A DNA stretch of 64,000 nucleotides, from positions 61,934,405 to 61,998,404 of the forward strand of contig NC_080067.1 of the NCBI RefSeq assembly GCF_949987535.1, in the 5' to 3' direction. Below the pieces are notes generated by a model. The model saw only the letters and a program-made list of their open reading frames with translations, was not told the origin of the DNA and did no database searches. The stretch comes from Balaenoptera acutorostrata (taxonomy: Eukaryota > Chordata > Mammalia > Artiodactyla > Balaenopteridae). Of the stretch, positions 23,840 to 34,800 are shown one piece after another. A program made the translations under genes and the position numbers. How positions within the stretch are numbered: position 1 is the stretch's first letter; each line of letters begins with the position of its first letter.

Positions 23840-24745
23840 TTAGAGAAGTTCCTTTAGCATTTGTTGTAGAGCTGGTTTGGTGGTGCTGAATTCTCTTAGC
23901 TTTTGCTTGTCTGTAAAGCTTTTGATTTCTCCATCAAATCTAAATGAGATCCTTGCCGGGTAGAGTAATCTTGGTTGTAGGTTCTTCCCTTTCATCACTT
24001 TAAGTATATCATGCCACTCCCTTCTGGCTTGCAGAGTTTCTGCTGAGAAATCAGCTGTTAACCTTATGGAAGTTCCCTTGTATGTTATTTGTCGTTTTTC
24101 CCTTGCTGCTTTCAATAATTTTTCTTTGTGTTTAATTTTTGCCCCTTTGATTACTATGTGTCTCGGCGTGTTTCTCCTTGGGTTTATTCTGTATGGGACT
24201 CTCTGCACTTCCTGGACTTGGGTGGCTATTTCCTTTCCCATGTTAGGGAAGTTTTCAACTATAATCTCTTCAAATATTTTCTCGGGTCCTTTCTCTCTCT
24301 CTTCTCCTTCTGGGACCCGTATAATGCGAATGTTGTTGCGTTTAATGTTGTCCCAGAGGTCTCTTAGGCTGTCTTCATTTCTTTTCATTCTTTTTTCTTT
24401 AGTCTGTTCCGCAGCAGTGAATTCCACCATTCTGTCTTCCAGGTCACTTATCCGTTCTTCTGCCTCAGTTATTCTGCTATTGATTCTTTCTAGTGTAGTT
24501 TTCATTTCAGTTATTGTATTGGTCATCTCTGTTTGTTTGTTCTTTAATTCTTCTAGGTCTTTGTTAATCATTTCTTGCATCTTCTCAACCTTTGCCTCCA
24601 TTCTTATTCCGAGGTCCTGGATCATCTTCACTATCATTATTCTGAATTCTTTTTCTGGAAGGTTGCCTATCTCTACTTCACTTAGTTGTTTTTCTGGGTT
24701 TTTTTCTTGTTCCTTCATCTGGTACATAGCCCTCTGCCTTTTCAT
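23840..24745 (-). CDS. LINE-1 ORF1 (RNA-binding chaperone), complete
   Basis: A 301-codon intact frame. ORF1p coats L1 RNA as trimers. Residues about 45-125 form a long heptad-rich coiled coil (KVEKMQEMINKDLEELKNK and following). An RRM-like segment follows from about 135 (NNIRIIRVPEGEE), and then the C-terminal domain with the conserved TADFSAETLQARREW stretch and the basic tail end. It is somewhat shorter than the 338-residue human protein, and I believe this is usual for this mammalian lineage. The start lies 24 bp inside the 5' edge of the insertion, and ORF2 begins 58 bp after its stop. No promoter remains on the element, so expression would need an outside promoter. Confidence 0.93.
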   Translation of the reverse strand: MKRQRAMYQMKEQEKNPEKQLSEVEIGNLPEKEFRIMIVKMIQDLGIRMEAKVEKMQEMINKDLEELKNKQTEMTNTITEMKTTLERINSRITEAEERISDLEDRMVEFTAAEQTKEKRMKRNEDSLRDLWDNIKRNNIRIIRVPEGEEREKGPEKIFEEIIVENFPNMGKEIATQVQEVQRVPYRINPRRNTPRHIVIKGAKIKHKEKLLKAAREKRQITYKGTSIRLTADFSAETLQARREWHDILKVMKGKNLQPRLLYPARISFRFDGEIKSFTDKQKLREFSTTKPALQQMLKELL

Positions 24746-24782
24746 CTTCTCTATCTTTCTGTAACTGTCTTAACTCAATCTT

Positions 24783-26635
24783 AAAAAATGAAGATCATTA
24801 AGAGATTAATACATATGATACAAACATCTTTCACTTGTATGTAGAAAAACCTCACAGTTTCTAAAAGAGCTAGATAAACCAAAAGATATCAGCCACAACA
24901 AAAACAGGATATAAACCCAATATGGGAGCCTCTTCTTTCTGTTTTACTGGAATGAGGATCTTCTAGAAAGTGAACATAGCACTTCTTCCTTTTCTCCAGT
25001 CAGAAGTTGGAGGTTGATTTTCAGATGTGGACGCTAACTTTGTCTACCTCCACCGAATTTATCTACTTAAAGCCTTTCCAACCTGACCAATCCCCTGGTA
25101 ACCAAACTTCTTAGGTATCAACTACCTCTATCTGGGTTCCTGGATTGAGTCTGATTATTTCTTTTTCCTTTCCAGTAACAACATTACTAACAATTTGATT
25201 TCAGCCCTCCCCAGTCTGCAATCTCTGGTAATTTCAGAGTCCTCTTCCTTTTCTGGGCATTTGACTTTTGTCTCTTTTGGCCAATACTATTGCATTCTCC
25301 CTCTACCTTATTTAGAAATCTTTTGATTGCAATAATGAAAGCCTGATTTAGACTAGCATGAAGTAGAACTGAGTGTATCCAAGCCTGAAGAACAATCAGC
25401 ACCAGGATGTAAATTGCCACAGACACTTTTTCTCTTGTCTCTGCTTCTCTTTTCACATTTACTTCTTTCTTTTTTCTTATCGCAGACTTGACTTCTCTGT
25501 TTTCTAGTTGTTGTGACAGGAAGTAGTTTCTGTAGTAATTTCCCAAGAATTCATCAATTTTTTTCAAGCGAGCAGCTAAAATAAGGAGGAATCTATTAAA
25601 ACCCATACCAAATTCCCAGAGAAGAGTGATTTGCTCAGCTTGGGTCAGATGCCTACCTCAAGACCAATCAAATGTAACCAGGGGATGGGGTTACATTATA
25701 CTATGAGGGAAAGCCCTATAGTAACCATATGGATATAGATGGCTTTGGCAGGATGAGGGGTAATTGGTAGTTTGCAGAAAAAAATGAGACAGTTTCCAGG
25801 GGAGATCCTGTGTCCTATACAACAGCTCTCTATGACATTTTTTTCTCAATTGCTACATCATTTTTCCAAGAATCATAGAGCTTTCTAGTCTACACTAAAA
25901 GTGACCAAAAATTGAGTAGTTTGTTGCTACTTTGCTTTAAATGTCTTCTAGGTAGGATTTTTAACATCTATCTTATCTTTTGAAAGTGAAATATTATTTT
26001 TTGTGTCTTCAGCTCTTATGACTAGCTCAAGAATGATACCTTCCACAGCTAACATTTCTTTATCTTTTAGACAGTAAAACAAAACTCAGTTTTCTGTCTT
26101 GTCTCTCTCTCCCTCTGCTTTACCATCTCCTCTTAATTGAGGAAAAATTCTAAATAAACCTTGTAGTCATTACTGTTGTCAATCTTGCTCACAAAGAAAG
26201 TATATTATATGAAATCTAGACTTTATAATTTGCTAAAGATTACACTTTCACTGGGCTTTGAGAATATCAGTTTTGGTTTTTTTTTTTCCTTTTCTTCATT
26301 AGGCTTTGCCCTTTCATTTTCTGAAAACTATTGTCTGATGCTAAAATTTTAGTCACACTCTTGTTTCTTCCATGGATCATTAGGTGAAAGAGAACTAGCA
26401 ACATACTCACAAAATACTAATTTAATAATTGTTGATGAACTCTAGTTAAAATATCTTAACTTGAATTATAATTAGAGTCATGAAACCACTCAGCAATATT
26501 TCAGACACACATGGAAAATTGTACAGTTGGCTGTAGTAATTAATAAGCACAGAATTAATTATTAGAATTTTCAAGCTATAAACTCATTAAAACTAAGACA
26601 GTATTCAGGCATAAGTTAACTTTCCAATATGTTTT
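24783..26635. other. Unique DNA with a possible DNA-transposon scrap
   Basis: No exon was recognised. The text at about 25590-25700 (GCTCAGCTTGGGTCAGATGCC and neighbours) resembles an old mammalian DNA transposon that I cannot name with certainty. A 139-codon - strand frame (25606-25187) is the longest non-L1 frame in this part. It is lysine-rich with one hydrophobic stretch near its middle, and nothing identifies it as a gene. Confidence 0.4.
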
Positions 26636-26639
26636 AGTA

Positions 26640-26812
26640 CAGTGGTTCCCAATTCTGGCTGCATTTAAGAATTAACTGGAACACTATTTAAAAAACAGAT
26701 TCTTAAACTCTACTCAAGACCTATTGAATGAGAATCTTTGGGGGAGGGATTTTAATGCTCCCTAGATCTTGATGGTCAGGTAAACTAGAAATCACTGATT
26801 TCTATAGCAGCT
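26640..26812. mobile_element. MER5A-like hAT element
   Basis: It begins CAGTGGTTCCCAATTCTGGC and contains the 'gacctattgaatgagaatctttgggggagggat' block typical of MER5A. It is an internal-deletion DNA transposon without coding capacity. Confidence 0.75.
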
Positions 26813-27429
26813 CTACTCCTGCCTTTAAGTGAATTCCAGGAAGTCATTTTACTCATAGATGTGGCATTGGCAAAGCAGAAGTCAACTTCACTGGTAAGTC
26901 CAGAGAGAGTTACCCATCAGTGTATCCTCATAATCCTAGCCCCAGCTTGTTCTGCCTTCCTCATTCTTCTTTGTTTCCACTTGACAACTTTTCAGAAAAT
27001 CTTCTTATATCAGGGACTACTCCAGCAAGGTTGAGAAGAGAGAGACTGGCTCCTCTTCACACCCAGAGTCTGGGCTGACTTGAGAGAGGAGAGCCATACT
27101 ATACTCCACTTGGCTGCAGAGTATCCATGGGGTAGGAGTGAGAGGAGCACCGAGTGGCAGGGGCTGCCTGTCTCCTAGTCTCTGGGACTTTTTCCTGTCT
27201 TCAGCCAGGACCACTTGCATCCCTGCCTGTAGCTTCAGCCCCACCTCACTTCATAAGACCAATCTGATCTTGGACATGAACAAGGATGGAGATTTAACCC
27301 AACCTCTAGGACATCATTTCCAGCCTGGCCCTGACGTCATCTGACTCTGATAACCAGGTTTCAGCCTCACTCTACATGTCTGAGTCTATCTTGGCAGCCT
27401 GCTTGATACTTCAGTGTTTCCAGATCACG
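26813..27429. other. Unique, moderately GC-rich DNA with a CRE palindrome
   Basis: No gene was recognised, although this is one of the more GC-rich unique stretches. A perfect TGACGTCA palindrome lies at 27332-27339. Short frames on both strands lack splice or codon support. Confidence 0.5.
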
Positions 27430-27486
27430 TTTTTCAAAAAGTGTGGTATGGGAAATCCTTCACCAAAGTCTGCTGAGATACCTATC

Positions 27487-28553
27487 AAAAATACATATAT
27501 GGTGGTTCTATTTTTAGTTTTTTAAGGAACCTCCATACTGTTCTCCATAGTGGCTGTATCAATTTACATTCCCACCAACAATGCAAGAGGGTTCCCTTTT
27601 CTCCACACCCTCTCCAACATTTATTGTTTGTAGATATTTTGATGATGGCCATTCTGACTGGTGTGAGGTGATACCTCATTGTAGTTTTGATTTGCATTTC
27701 TCTAATGATTAGTGATGTTGAGCATCCTTTCATGTGTTCACTGGCAATCTGTATATCTTCTTTGGAGAAATATCTATTTAGGTCTTCTGCCCATTTTTGG
27801 ATTGGGTTGTTTGTTTTTTTGATATTGAGCCACATGAGCTGCTTGAAAATTTTGGAGATTAATCTTTTGTCGGTTGCTTCATTTGCAAATATTTTCTCCC
27901 ATTCTGAGGGTTGAAGAGTCATGTACCACAATGTTCATTGCAGCTCTATTTACAATAGCCAGGACATGGAAGCAACCTAAGTGTCCATTGACAGATGATT
28001 GGCTAAAGAAGACGTGGCACATATATACAATGGAATATTGCTCAGCCAGAAAAAGAAATGAAATTGAGTTATTTGTAGTGAGGTGGATGGACCTAGAGAC
28101 TGTCATACAGAGAGAAGTAAGTCAGAAAGAAAAAAATAAATACCGTATGCTAAGACATATATATGGAATCTAAAAAAAAAAAAAAGAGAGAATGGTTCTG
28201 AAGAACATAGGGGCAGGACAGGAATAAAGACGCAGATGTAGAGAATGGACTTGAGGACACAGGGAGAGGGAAAGGTAAGCTGGGACAAAGTGAGAGAGTG
28301 GCATGGACTTATATATACTACCAAATGTAAAATAGATAGCTAGTGGGAAGCAGCCGCATAGCACAGGGAGATCAGCTCGGTGATTTGTGACCACCTAGAG
28401 GGGTGGGATAGGGAGGGTGGGAGGGAGATGCAAGAGGGAGGAGATTTGGGGATATATGTATGTGTATATCTGATTCACTTTGTTATAAAGCAGAAACTAA
28501 CACACCATTGTAAAGCAATTATACTCCAATAAAGATGTTAAAAATATATATAT
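27487..28553 (+). mobile_element. 5'-inverted (twin-primed) L1 fragment
   Basis: The right part (27916-28540) is + strand L1: the end of ORF2, the 3' UTR, an AATAAA signal and a short A tail. The left part (about 27501-27915) is L1 ORF2 on the - strand. Relative to the large L1 of this window the left piece equals about 20283-20697, and the right piece starts about at the complement of 20226, so about 55 bp is lost at the junction. The flanks AAAAATACATATAT (27487-27500) and AAAAATATATATAT (28540-28553) form an imperfect 14-bp target duplication. Confidence 0.88.
27501..27915 (-). pseudogene. L1 ORF2 C-terminal segment, inverted
   Basis: The - strand frame encodes the region from PSEWEKIF through the Cys-rich CWRGCGEKG...HCWWEC motif to the ORF2 residues just before the inversion break. 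It is open across this fragment but has no start of its own and no 3' continuation in the same strand. Confidence 0.88.
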
Positions 28554-29055
28554 AGATTATGGGCCTGTGTCTAGGTCCATTGAGTCAGAATCTCTAGGGC
28601 TGGAATTCAATAAATGCATTTTTTTTAAATTGAAGTATAGTTGATTTACAATGGTGTGTTTCTGGTTATAACAAAGTGATTCAGTTTTATATATATATTC
28701 TTTTTCATTATGGTTTATCAGAGGATATTGAATATAGTTCCCTGTGCTATATAGTAGGACCTTACTGTTTATTTTATATATAGTAGTTTGTATCTGCTAA
28801 TCCCAAACTCCTAATTTATCCCTCCCCCACCCCTTTTCCCCTTTGCTAACTGTAAGTTTTCTATGTCTGTGAGTCTGTTTCAGTTTTGTAAATAAGTTCA
28901 CTTGTATCATATTTTAGATTCCACATATAAGTGATATCCTATGGTATTTTTCTTCCTGGCTTACTTCACTTAGTTTGATAATCTCTAGGTTCATCCATGT
29001 TGCTGCAAATGGCATTATTTCATTCTTATTTTGTGGCTAAGTAGTATTTCATTAT

Positions 29056-29103
29056 GTGTGTATGTGTGTACACACACACACATACACACACACATACACA
29101 ATG
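29056..29103. repeat. (TG)n/(CA)n microsatellite
   Basis: Alternating TGTGTG followed by a CACACA run, located at an internal deletion point of the older L1. The switch from TG to CA makes it partly self-complementary. Confidence 0.9.
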
Positions 29104-29109
29104 TGTTAT

Positions 29110-30895
29110 TGGGTCATATGAGCTATTTGTATATTTTCGAAATTAAGCCCTTGTCAGTCGCATTGTTTGCAAATATTTTCTCCCAGTCCATAGGTTGTCT
29201 TTTCATTTTACTTATGGTTTTCTTTGCTATGCAAAAGCTTCTAAGTTTGATTAGGTCTCATTTGTTTATTTTTGCTTTCATTTCTATTGCCTTGGAAAAC
29301 TGACCTAAGAAAACATTGCTATGATTTATGTCAGTGAATGTTTTGCCTATGTTCTTTTCTAGGAATCTTATGCTGTCATGTCTTATATTTAAGTCTTTAT
29401 GCCATCTTGAGTTTATTTTTGTATGTGGTGTGAGGGAGTGTTCTAACTTCACTGATTTACACGTGGCTGTTCAGCTTTCCCAACACCACTTGCTGAAGAG
29501 CCTGTCTTTTCTCCATTGTTTATTCTTGCCTCCTTTGTTGAACATTAATTGATTGTAGGTGTGTGGGTTTATTTCTAGGCTCTCTATTTTGTTCCATTGA
29601 TCCATATGTCTTTTTTTTGTGCCAATATCACACTGTTTTGACTACTGTAGATTTGTAGTATTGTCTGAAGTCTGGGAGGGTTGTGCCCCAACTTTGTTCT
29701 TTTTCCTCAAGACTGCTTTGGCCATTCTGGGTCTTTTATGGTTCCATATACATTTTAGGATTATTTGTTCTAGTTCTGTGAAAATTGTCATGGGTAATTT
29801 GATAAGGATCACATTAAATCTGTAAATTGTTTTGGGTAGTATGGCAATTTTAACAATATTAATTCTTCCAACCCAAGAGCATGGGATATCTTTCCATTTC
29901 TTTAAATCATCTTCAATTTCCTTTATCAATGTTTTATAGTTCTTAGCATATAAGTCTTTTACCACCTTGGTCAGGTTTATTCATAAGTATTTTATTTTTT
30001 TTGATGTGATTTTAAAAGGGATCTTTTTTTACTTTCCCTTTCTGACAGTTCATTGTTAATGTAAAGAAATGAACAGATTTCTGCATGTTAATCTTATATC
30101 CTACTACCTTGCTGAATTCATTTATCAGTTCTAGTAGTTTTTGTGTGAGTCTTTAGGGTTTTCTATATATAGTATCGTGTCATCTGCCTAATGACACTTT
30201 TGCCTCTTCCCTTCCAATTTGGATACTTTTTATTTCTTTTTCTTGTCTGATTGCAGTGGCTAGGACCTCCAATACTATCTTGAATAGAAATGGTAAGAGT
30301 GGGCATCCTTGTCTTGTTCCAGATTTTAACAGGAAGGCTTTCAGCTTTTCACCATTGAGTATTATATTGGCTGTGGGTTTGTCATAAATAGCTTTTACTA
30401 TGTTGAGATATGTTCCCTCTATACCCACTTTGGTAAGAGTTTTTATCCTAAATAGATGTTGAATTTTATCAAATGCTTTTTCTGCATCTATTGAGATGAT
30501 CGTGTCGTTTTTGTCTTTTCTTTTGTTAATGTGGTGTACCACATTGATTGATTTGCATATATTTAACCATATTTGTGACCCTGGGATGAATCTAATTTGA
30601 TTGTGGTGTATGATTTTTTTTATGTGTTGTTGGATTTGGTTTGCTAATATTCTGTTGAGAATTTTTGCATCTATATTCATCAAAGACATTGGCCTGTAAT
30701 TTTCTTCTTTGGTCGTGTCTTTATCTGATTTTAGTATACGGGTGATTGTAGCTTCATAGAATGACTTTGGGAGTGTTCCCTCTTTTTCAATATTTTGGAA
30801 GAGTTTGAGAAGGATCAGTATAAGTTCTCCTTTGTATGTTTGGTAGAATTCTCCAGTGAAGACTTATGATCCTGGACTTTTGTTTTCAGGTAGTT
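29110..30895 (-). pseudogene. Degenerate L1 ORF2 fragment
   Basis: Frames at 30689-30180 (169 codons) and 29965-29642 (107 codons) encode successive parts of reverse transcriptase, from [17 protein letters not shown] palm text to the region after it. The FADD motif is lost: the frame runs into '..VSLGR' and a stop where the catalytic segment should be. Frameshifts and stops separate the pieces. Confidence 0.85.
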
Positions 30896-30897
30896 GG

Positions 30898-30942
30898 TTT
30901 TTTGTTTGTTTGTTTGTTTGTTTTGTTTTGTTTTGTTTTACA
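30898..30942. repeat. (TTTG)n / (TTTTG)n simple repeat
   Basis: Successive TTTG and then TTTTG units mark the 5' truncation end of the older L1. Confidence 0.9.
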
Positions 30943-30990
30943 GATTCTATTTCCAATAAGTGCATTTTAAAATAAGAGGTCAGTCAAGAG

Positions 30991-32690
30991 TCTCACAAAT
31001 TCTTTAATCTAGAAATCCTGGAATTCTATACATCTCTCTGTAGCTTACATTTCTGGTCATTTTCATTGTCATCATCATTCTGACTTTTGGGTGAGAGTGT
31101 AGTATAGGACAGTATTTGTACATTCCTCTTTTAGCAGAGACATTGATAACATATCACTCCTGAATTTGGCTGGTGGTACATTATGCATATAAAATTTTGG
31201 GCTGTAGGATCTTCTAATACCCTAATCAAAATTATGTTTTGTATTACATTCTGGGAAAAATTAATAGTGTTGCTAACCATACCCATCCAGAAACATTACA
31301 AAATGCAACTCATTCTATGAAGGGCAATTAATTTTTATTATTACTATTGTAGTTATTTATTATCCTCATTAAGAGCAATTAATATGATATATTACTACTT
31401 ATAATTTAAATGACTATAATAAGAAGAAGAACATCTGGAATTTTCAAGGCACCTTTATTTAAAGGGCCCAAATAGGATGAAAAATAATGAGTTAGGTTTT
31501 GAAAAAACATTTCCTGTGTGTTCTTCCAGTTGCTTATTTATAGAAACATATATTTATCTACATGCTACCTATGTGGTGAAGAAATTGTTCTCTCAAAGCT
31601 GAATACAAATTAGAAAGTTAGGATAAGGGTTTTATTTTACATCAGATCAAATAGTTGTAAAATACCTTCACAGGTAGTACTAAGAACAAATAAAATTATG
31701 TTATTGCAGAACACTCAGATCTGGCTTCAGCAATTCTCACTTACAGTGATATTAAAGTTATACAGCAAAGCTAAAATTTCTGCAAAATATCCTTTGCACC
31801 AGGGCTTACATGAGTTAGAATTGGTAAATCACAATGGGCATTCAACTCTAAGGCACAAATTAGAAGTGATTTATTTAGAGGTTTTAAATCTGGGAAGGAG
31901 TTTTATACCTTGACTATATGTAAAGGATGTTTCTGTTTTTATGAATGCTAATTACCAAAAATTATAACATAACTCATCTGCATTGTCACTGAACTGCCTA
32001 GAGAAACTCTCATAAATTTTCTCACCTAAGTATGCTAGTGTAGCATGCAACAATACCAAGAGTGACTAACTAATTTTTTCAAACAATGATGTTGTTAAAT
32101 TATAAAGGGAGATAGTGAGATTCTTCCAAATTTATTGATGAATATGATAATAATAGTATTTCAAATATGCCACAAACTAGTCTCTTTGTGGCTGGATTGC
32201 ATTCTATTTATAGACATAACTATATTATGTAGATATATAGAACTATGTATATAGTCATATGTGGTTATAATAGTTATATGAGGATATAATAGTAGATATG
32301 CAGAATTTTTTTGAAGGAGTAGAAATGGTTCTCCAGTGGAATTGGGAGAATAACATCTAATTTTTGTAATCCTTTATATGCACCATTTTTCTGTCCTTGA
32401 GATAGTGTTTTTTTAATACCTGAGATTTTGTACAATAGGATTTTCTTTAGCCATATAGGTCAGAGACCCCCACTTGCAATTACCATATTACTTATGAGTA
32501 TCTATATTATGATATTAAATACTTTAATTAAAGAGGGAAGATCTGAAAGGGGAGAGCTCCATAAAACCAAAGGTATGTTCAAAGGTCAGCAGATACACTA
32601 TGCAAATGCATCAAGGCTGAAAGAACATGACCATTGCCCCTGCAATGTCCAACCAGCAGTCCCTGGTGGTGGCACTGGTGTAGACCTCTC
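30991..32690. other. Unique AT-rich intergenic DNA
   Basis: No gene or named repeat was recognised. Frames are short. An AT-rich patch with repeated TATATAG-like steps lies near 32210-32300. Confidence 0.5.
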
Positions 32691-32855
32691 CATTCATTTA
32701 TCTATTCATTCCTCAAATATTATTGACATCACCATGTGCAAGGTGCTGGGTGCAAGGGTTAAAAAGACAAGTAAGCAGTTTTTCCTTCAAGGAGCACATA
32801 GACTAGAGGGAGAGACATATATATTGATACTCCAGTGCCAGGTGGAATGTGCAAT
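32690..32855 (-). repeat. L2 3' end fragment
   Basis: The inverted L2 3' end is readable: 'caaatattattgacatcaccatgtgcaaggtgctgggtgcaagg' near 32716-32760, then 'aaggagcacatagactagagggagag'. Ancient LINE-2, no coding left. Confidence 0.75.
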
Positions 32856-32859
32856 AGAT

Positions 32860-33060
32860 ACAGCATCATGATTGAGCACAGCCTTCAGAGCCAGACTGCC
32901 TGTGTTTGAATCTCAGTCATTAGTTAACCGTGTGACCTTAGAGGGAAGCTACTTGATCTCTCTTTCTTCAGTTTCATCATCTGTAAAATGGGGATGTCTA
33001 TCCTGATAGTTTACTGTGAAAATTAAATGAATTAATATATGGGACATATATTAATACAGT
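32860..33060 (+). repeat. MIR
   Basis: A nearly full-length + strand MIR. The head text 'cagagccagactgcctgtgtttgaatc' lies near 32886-32912 and the 'catctgtaaaatggggat' core near 32978-32996. Confidence 0.85.
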
Positions 33061-33154
33061 TGAACCTTATTAGTTTTGGTGAACCATACAAAATTGATGT
33101 TTTTGTGGTCAAAAACTATTGAATAAGCAATACACCAAAAGTGCTAACCATGAA

Positions 33155-33245
33155 ACATTCATACACTGGACTTCATCAAATATAAACACACTACTCATCA
33201 AAAAATGCCATTATGAGTGTGAAACAGATGGAGAAAAACTGTCAA
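33155..33245 (+). repeat. Short L1 ORF2 fragment
   Basis: The text 'ctggacttcatcaaatataaacacactactcatcaaaaaatgccatt' matches the late ORF2 of mammalian L1s. It is about 90 bp long, too short for subfamily or boundary calls. Confidence 0.55.
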
Positions 33246-33299
33246 AAGTAGTAAAGCAGCACTGATAACCTTGAAAGAGAGTCAAAAGTCCCATATGGT

Positions 33300-34800
33300 C
33301 AACCTACCAGGAGCAGGCAGGGGCAATATCCCATGTAATGTGGGCTTCCTCATCCCAAGGCAAACAGGTCAATTTTGAAAGGAGTCCAAAGTCAGGCATA
33401 CAGTGCAGCTTCTGCACCAGAAACATAGATTCCTTTAGTTTGTGCTCAGTCTGTGGTGATGGATGTCTTTCCAGGTCTGATGATGGTCAAGTTGTAGCAA
33501 TTGGGGTGGTACTGCCAGTCAGTCTCACCAAAGAGCAGGTGTTTACTGTGGCCATCTACCCGAGTGACCCACACACTTAATCAGCCCCTGTAATTTGCTT
33601 CCACAGTGCCTGGCCCCAAAGAGGAGTGTTTTTAACCTGCCAGTCTTAGTTTTCCCAGTGGCAGATGAAATAGGTTACTGGTAACAAAACAAGAGTCAGT
33701 AAAATATAACAAGTTTCCTCCGGGAGATGATTGTCTAGAGTTCTGAGAATAGCCTGGAGTTCCATAGCTGGTGCTGAGGTGGAACAGTCAGAGTAGGCCA
33801 GTGGGTACCACCACGTTTGATCTTAGCTGAACTATTAGTGAACCAAGCCCAAGTTTTTAGAAAAAATTTCCCTCAAAGAGATTGCTGCCACTTTTTCACG
33901 TAAAGCCAAGATATCACTAGTACCATTTCCATTTGGCCAGGGAGCTTGTTGGGCCCTTCCCACCTTGTTTGCTATTGAGGCTGAGTTCAACCACTCCAAA
34001 ATGAGACTATCAGGCTGGAGGCATGGATTTCCATTTGTCAGATATTCAGATGTCAACTCTCCAGAAAAGCCCAGAAGCAAACTAATAGTTAGCTTCCAAA
34101 GGAGTATCTGGTGGCTCTGTCAGGAAGGTGAACCCCAGAGGAACCTCCACATGGAGACTGCCTCCCCTTGTCTATGGCTTCAGTTGGTGAAATCATCAGT
34201 CACAGAGACTTTTTTCTCAAAGAGGTAATAGGACTATGGGGCCCCAAAGGTGGAAACTGAGCCACAGCTTGCTGGACCGCTTCCTACATAGCCTCTTGCT
34301 TGGGGCTCCTTTCAAAAAATGTTGATTTGGAGGTTGGATGACATAAAAGACCAAGTAGAATGCCCAGATGAGGCATGTGCTGTCTCAATACCCAAAGAGT
34401 GCAGTAAGGGGCTAAACTTCTCTTCGGATGGTGAGGTTTGAAGAAAGACAACTTTTCCTTGACTCCCAGAGAGATTTGAGCGTTGTAAATCTGCTCACAT
34501 AATCTCAAGAAACTTTATTTGGTAAGCATGCTCCTGAATATTGTTTTGTTAATATTATCCCTCTCCCCCTACCTGCTGGTGGAAGTCAGGGCTATTGTGA
34601 CTGAGGCTTTTGGTTCTCTAGCCAGTGGGGCATAATCCAAATGAAACTTTGGGTAGGGTCACTTGTACTAAATACTGGTCCACCTATTGGTGGCAAAAGA
34701 CAGGAGCGTTTAGGTACCTCTGGAGGGGTACCTTGACACTAAAGGTGGGTTAGGGTGCAATGTATATGCCATACTACTACTTCTGTACATGCCACTCTTC
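33300..34800 (-). pseudogene. Endogenous retrovirus pol remnant without recognisable LTRs
   Basis: The - strand reads as decayed retroviral pol. The frame 34508-34284 has the '..HMPHLGILLG..' connection-type segment. A 'KVGRAQQ'-type segment follows at about 33970, and RNase H/integrase-like text continues to about 33300 in shifting frames. The reverse transcriptase core should be to the right (up to about 34800) but is barely readable. Family is likely class III, from the connection text. No flanking LTR or target duplication is seen. Confidence 0.55.

Larger units (their letters stand above)
19265..24782 (-). mobile_element. Young LINE-1 with target duplications, near-complete coding region and 3' minisatellite
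   Basis: The insertion is bounded by TTAACTCAATCTT at 19265-19277 and 24770-24782, a perfect 13-bp target duplication. On the - strand the order is 24 bp of 5' leader, ORF1 (24745-23840), a 58-bp spacer, ORF2 (23781-19963, one in-frame stop), a 3' UTR to about 19770, a minisatellite (19732-19291) and a 17-base poly(A), seen as T at 19276-19292. The 5' UTR promoter is missing, so the copy was truncated on insertion just ahead of ORF1. Perfect duplications and nearly open frames indicate a recent insertion. Confidence 0.95.
28608..30968 (-). mobile_element. Older L1, 5'-truncated and internally deleted
   Basis: A - strand L1 flanked by CAATAAATGCATTTT (28608-28622) and CAATAAGTGCATTTT (30954-30968), with one mismatch in 15. 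The 3' UTR runs from the poly(T) near 28620 to about 29050. A (TG/CA)n patch sits at about 29056-29103, and part of the ORF2 C-terminus is missing there. ORF2 text resumes to about 30895 and ends in a (TTTG)n/(TTTTG)n run at 30898-30942. It is more diverged than the L1 at 19.3-24.8 kb. Confidence 0.85.
27430..30990 (+). mobile_element. MER5A-like hAT element split by two L1 insertions
   Basis: Three pieces join into one degraded MER5A-like element: 27430-27486 ('caaaaagtgtggtatgg'), 28554-28622 ('gagtcagaatctctagggctgg') and 30969-about 30990. L1 copies fill the two gaps, each with its own flanking duplication. The pieces are consecutive in the family sequence, which shows the host was one copy. 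Confidence 0.75.

Noticed and set aside
24066..24764. 232-codon + strand frame, the longest + strand frame in the window
   Set aside because: It is antisense to the intact L1 ORF1 (23840-24745). The openness is a by-product of ORF1 codon use, and the hydrophobic translation is typical of reading a Glu/Lys-rich gene backwards.
25187..25606. 139-codon - strand frame
   Set aside because: It is not recognisable, has no splice or promoter context, lies in AT-rich intergenic DNA, and is of a length that occurs by chance in a 64-kb window.
32428..32871. 147-codon + strand frame
   Set aside because: Its second half is inverted L2 sequence, so it cannot be an ancient coding exon; no domain was recognised.
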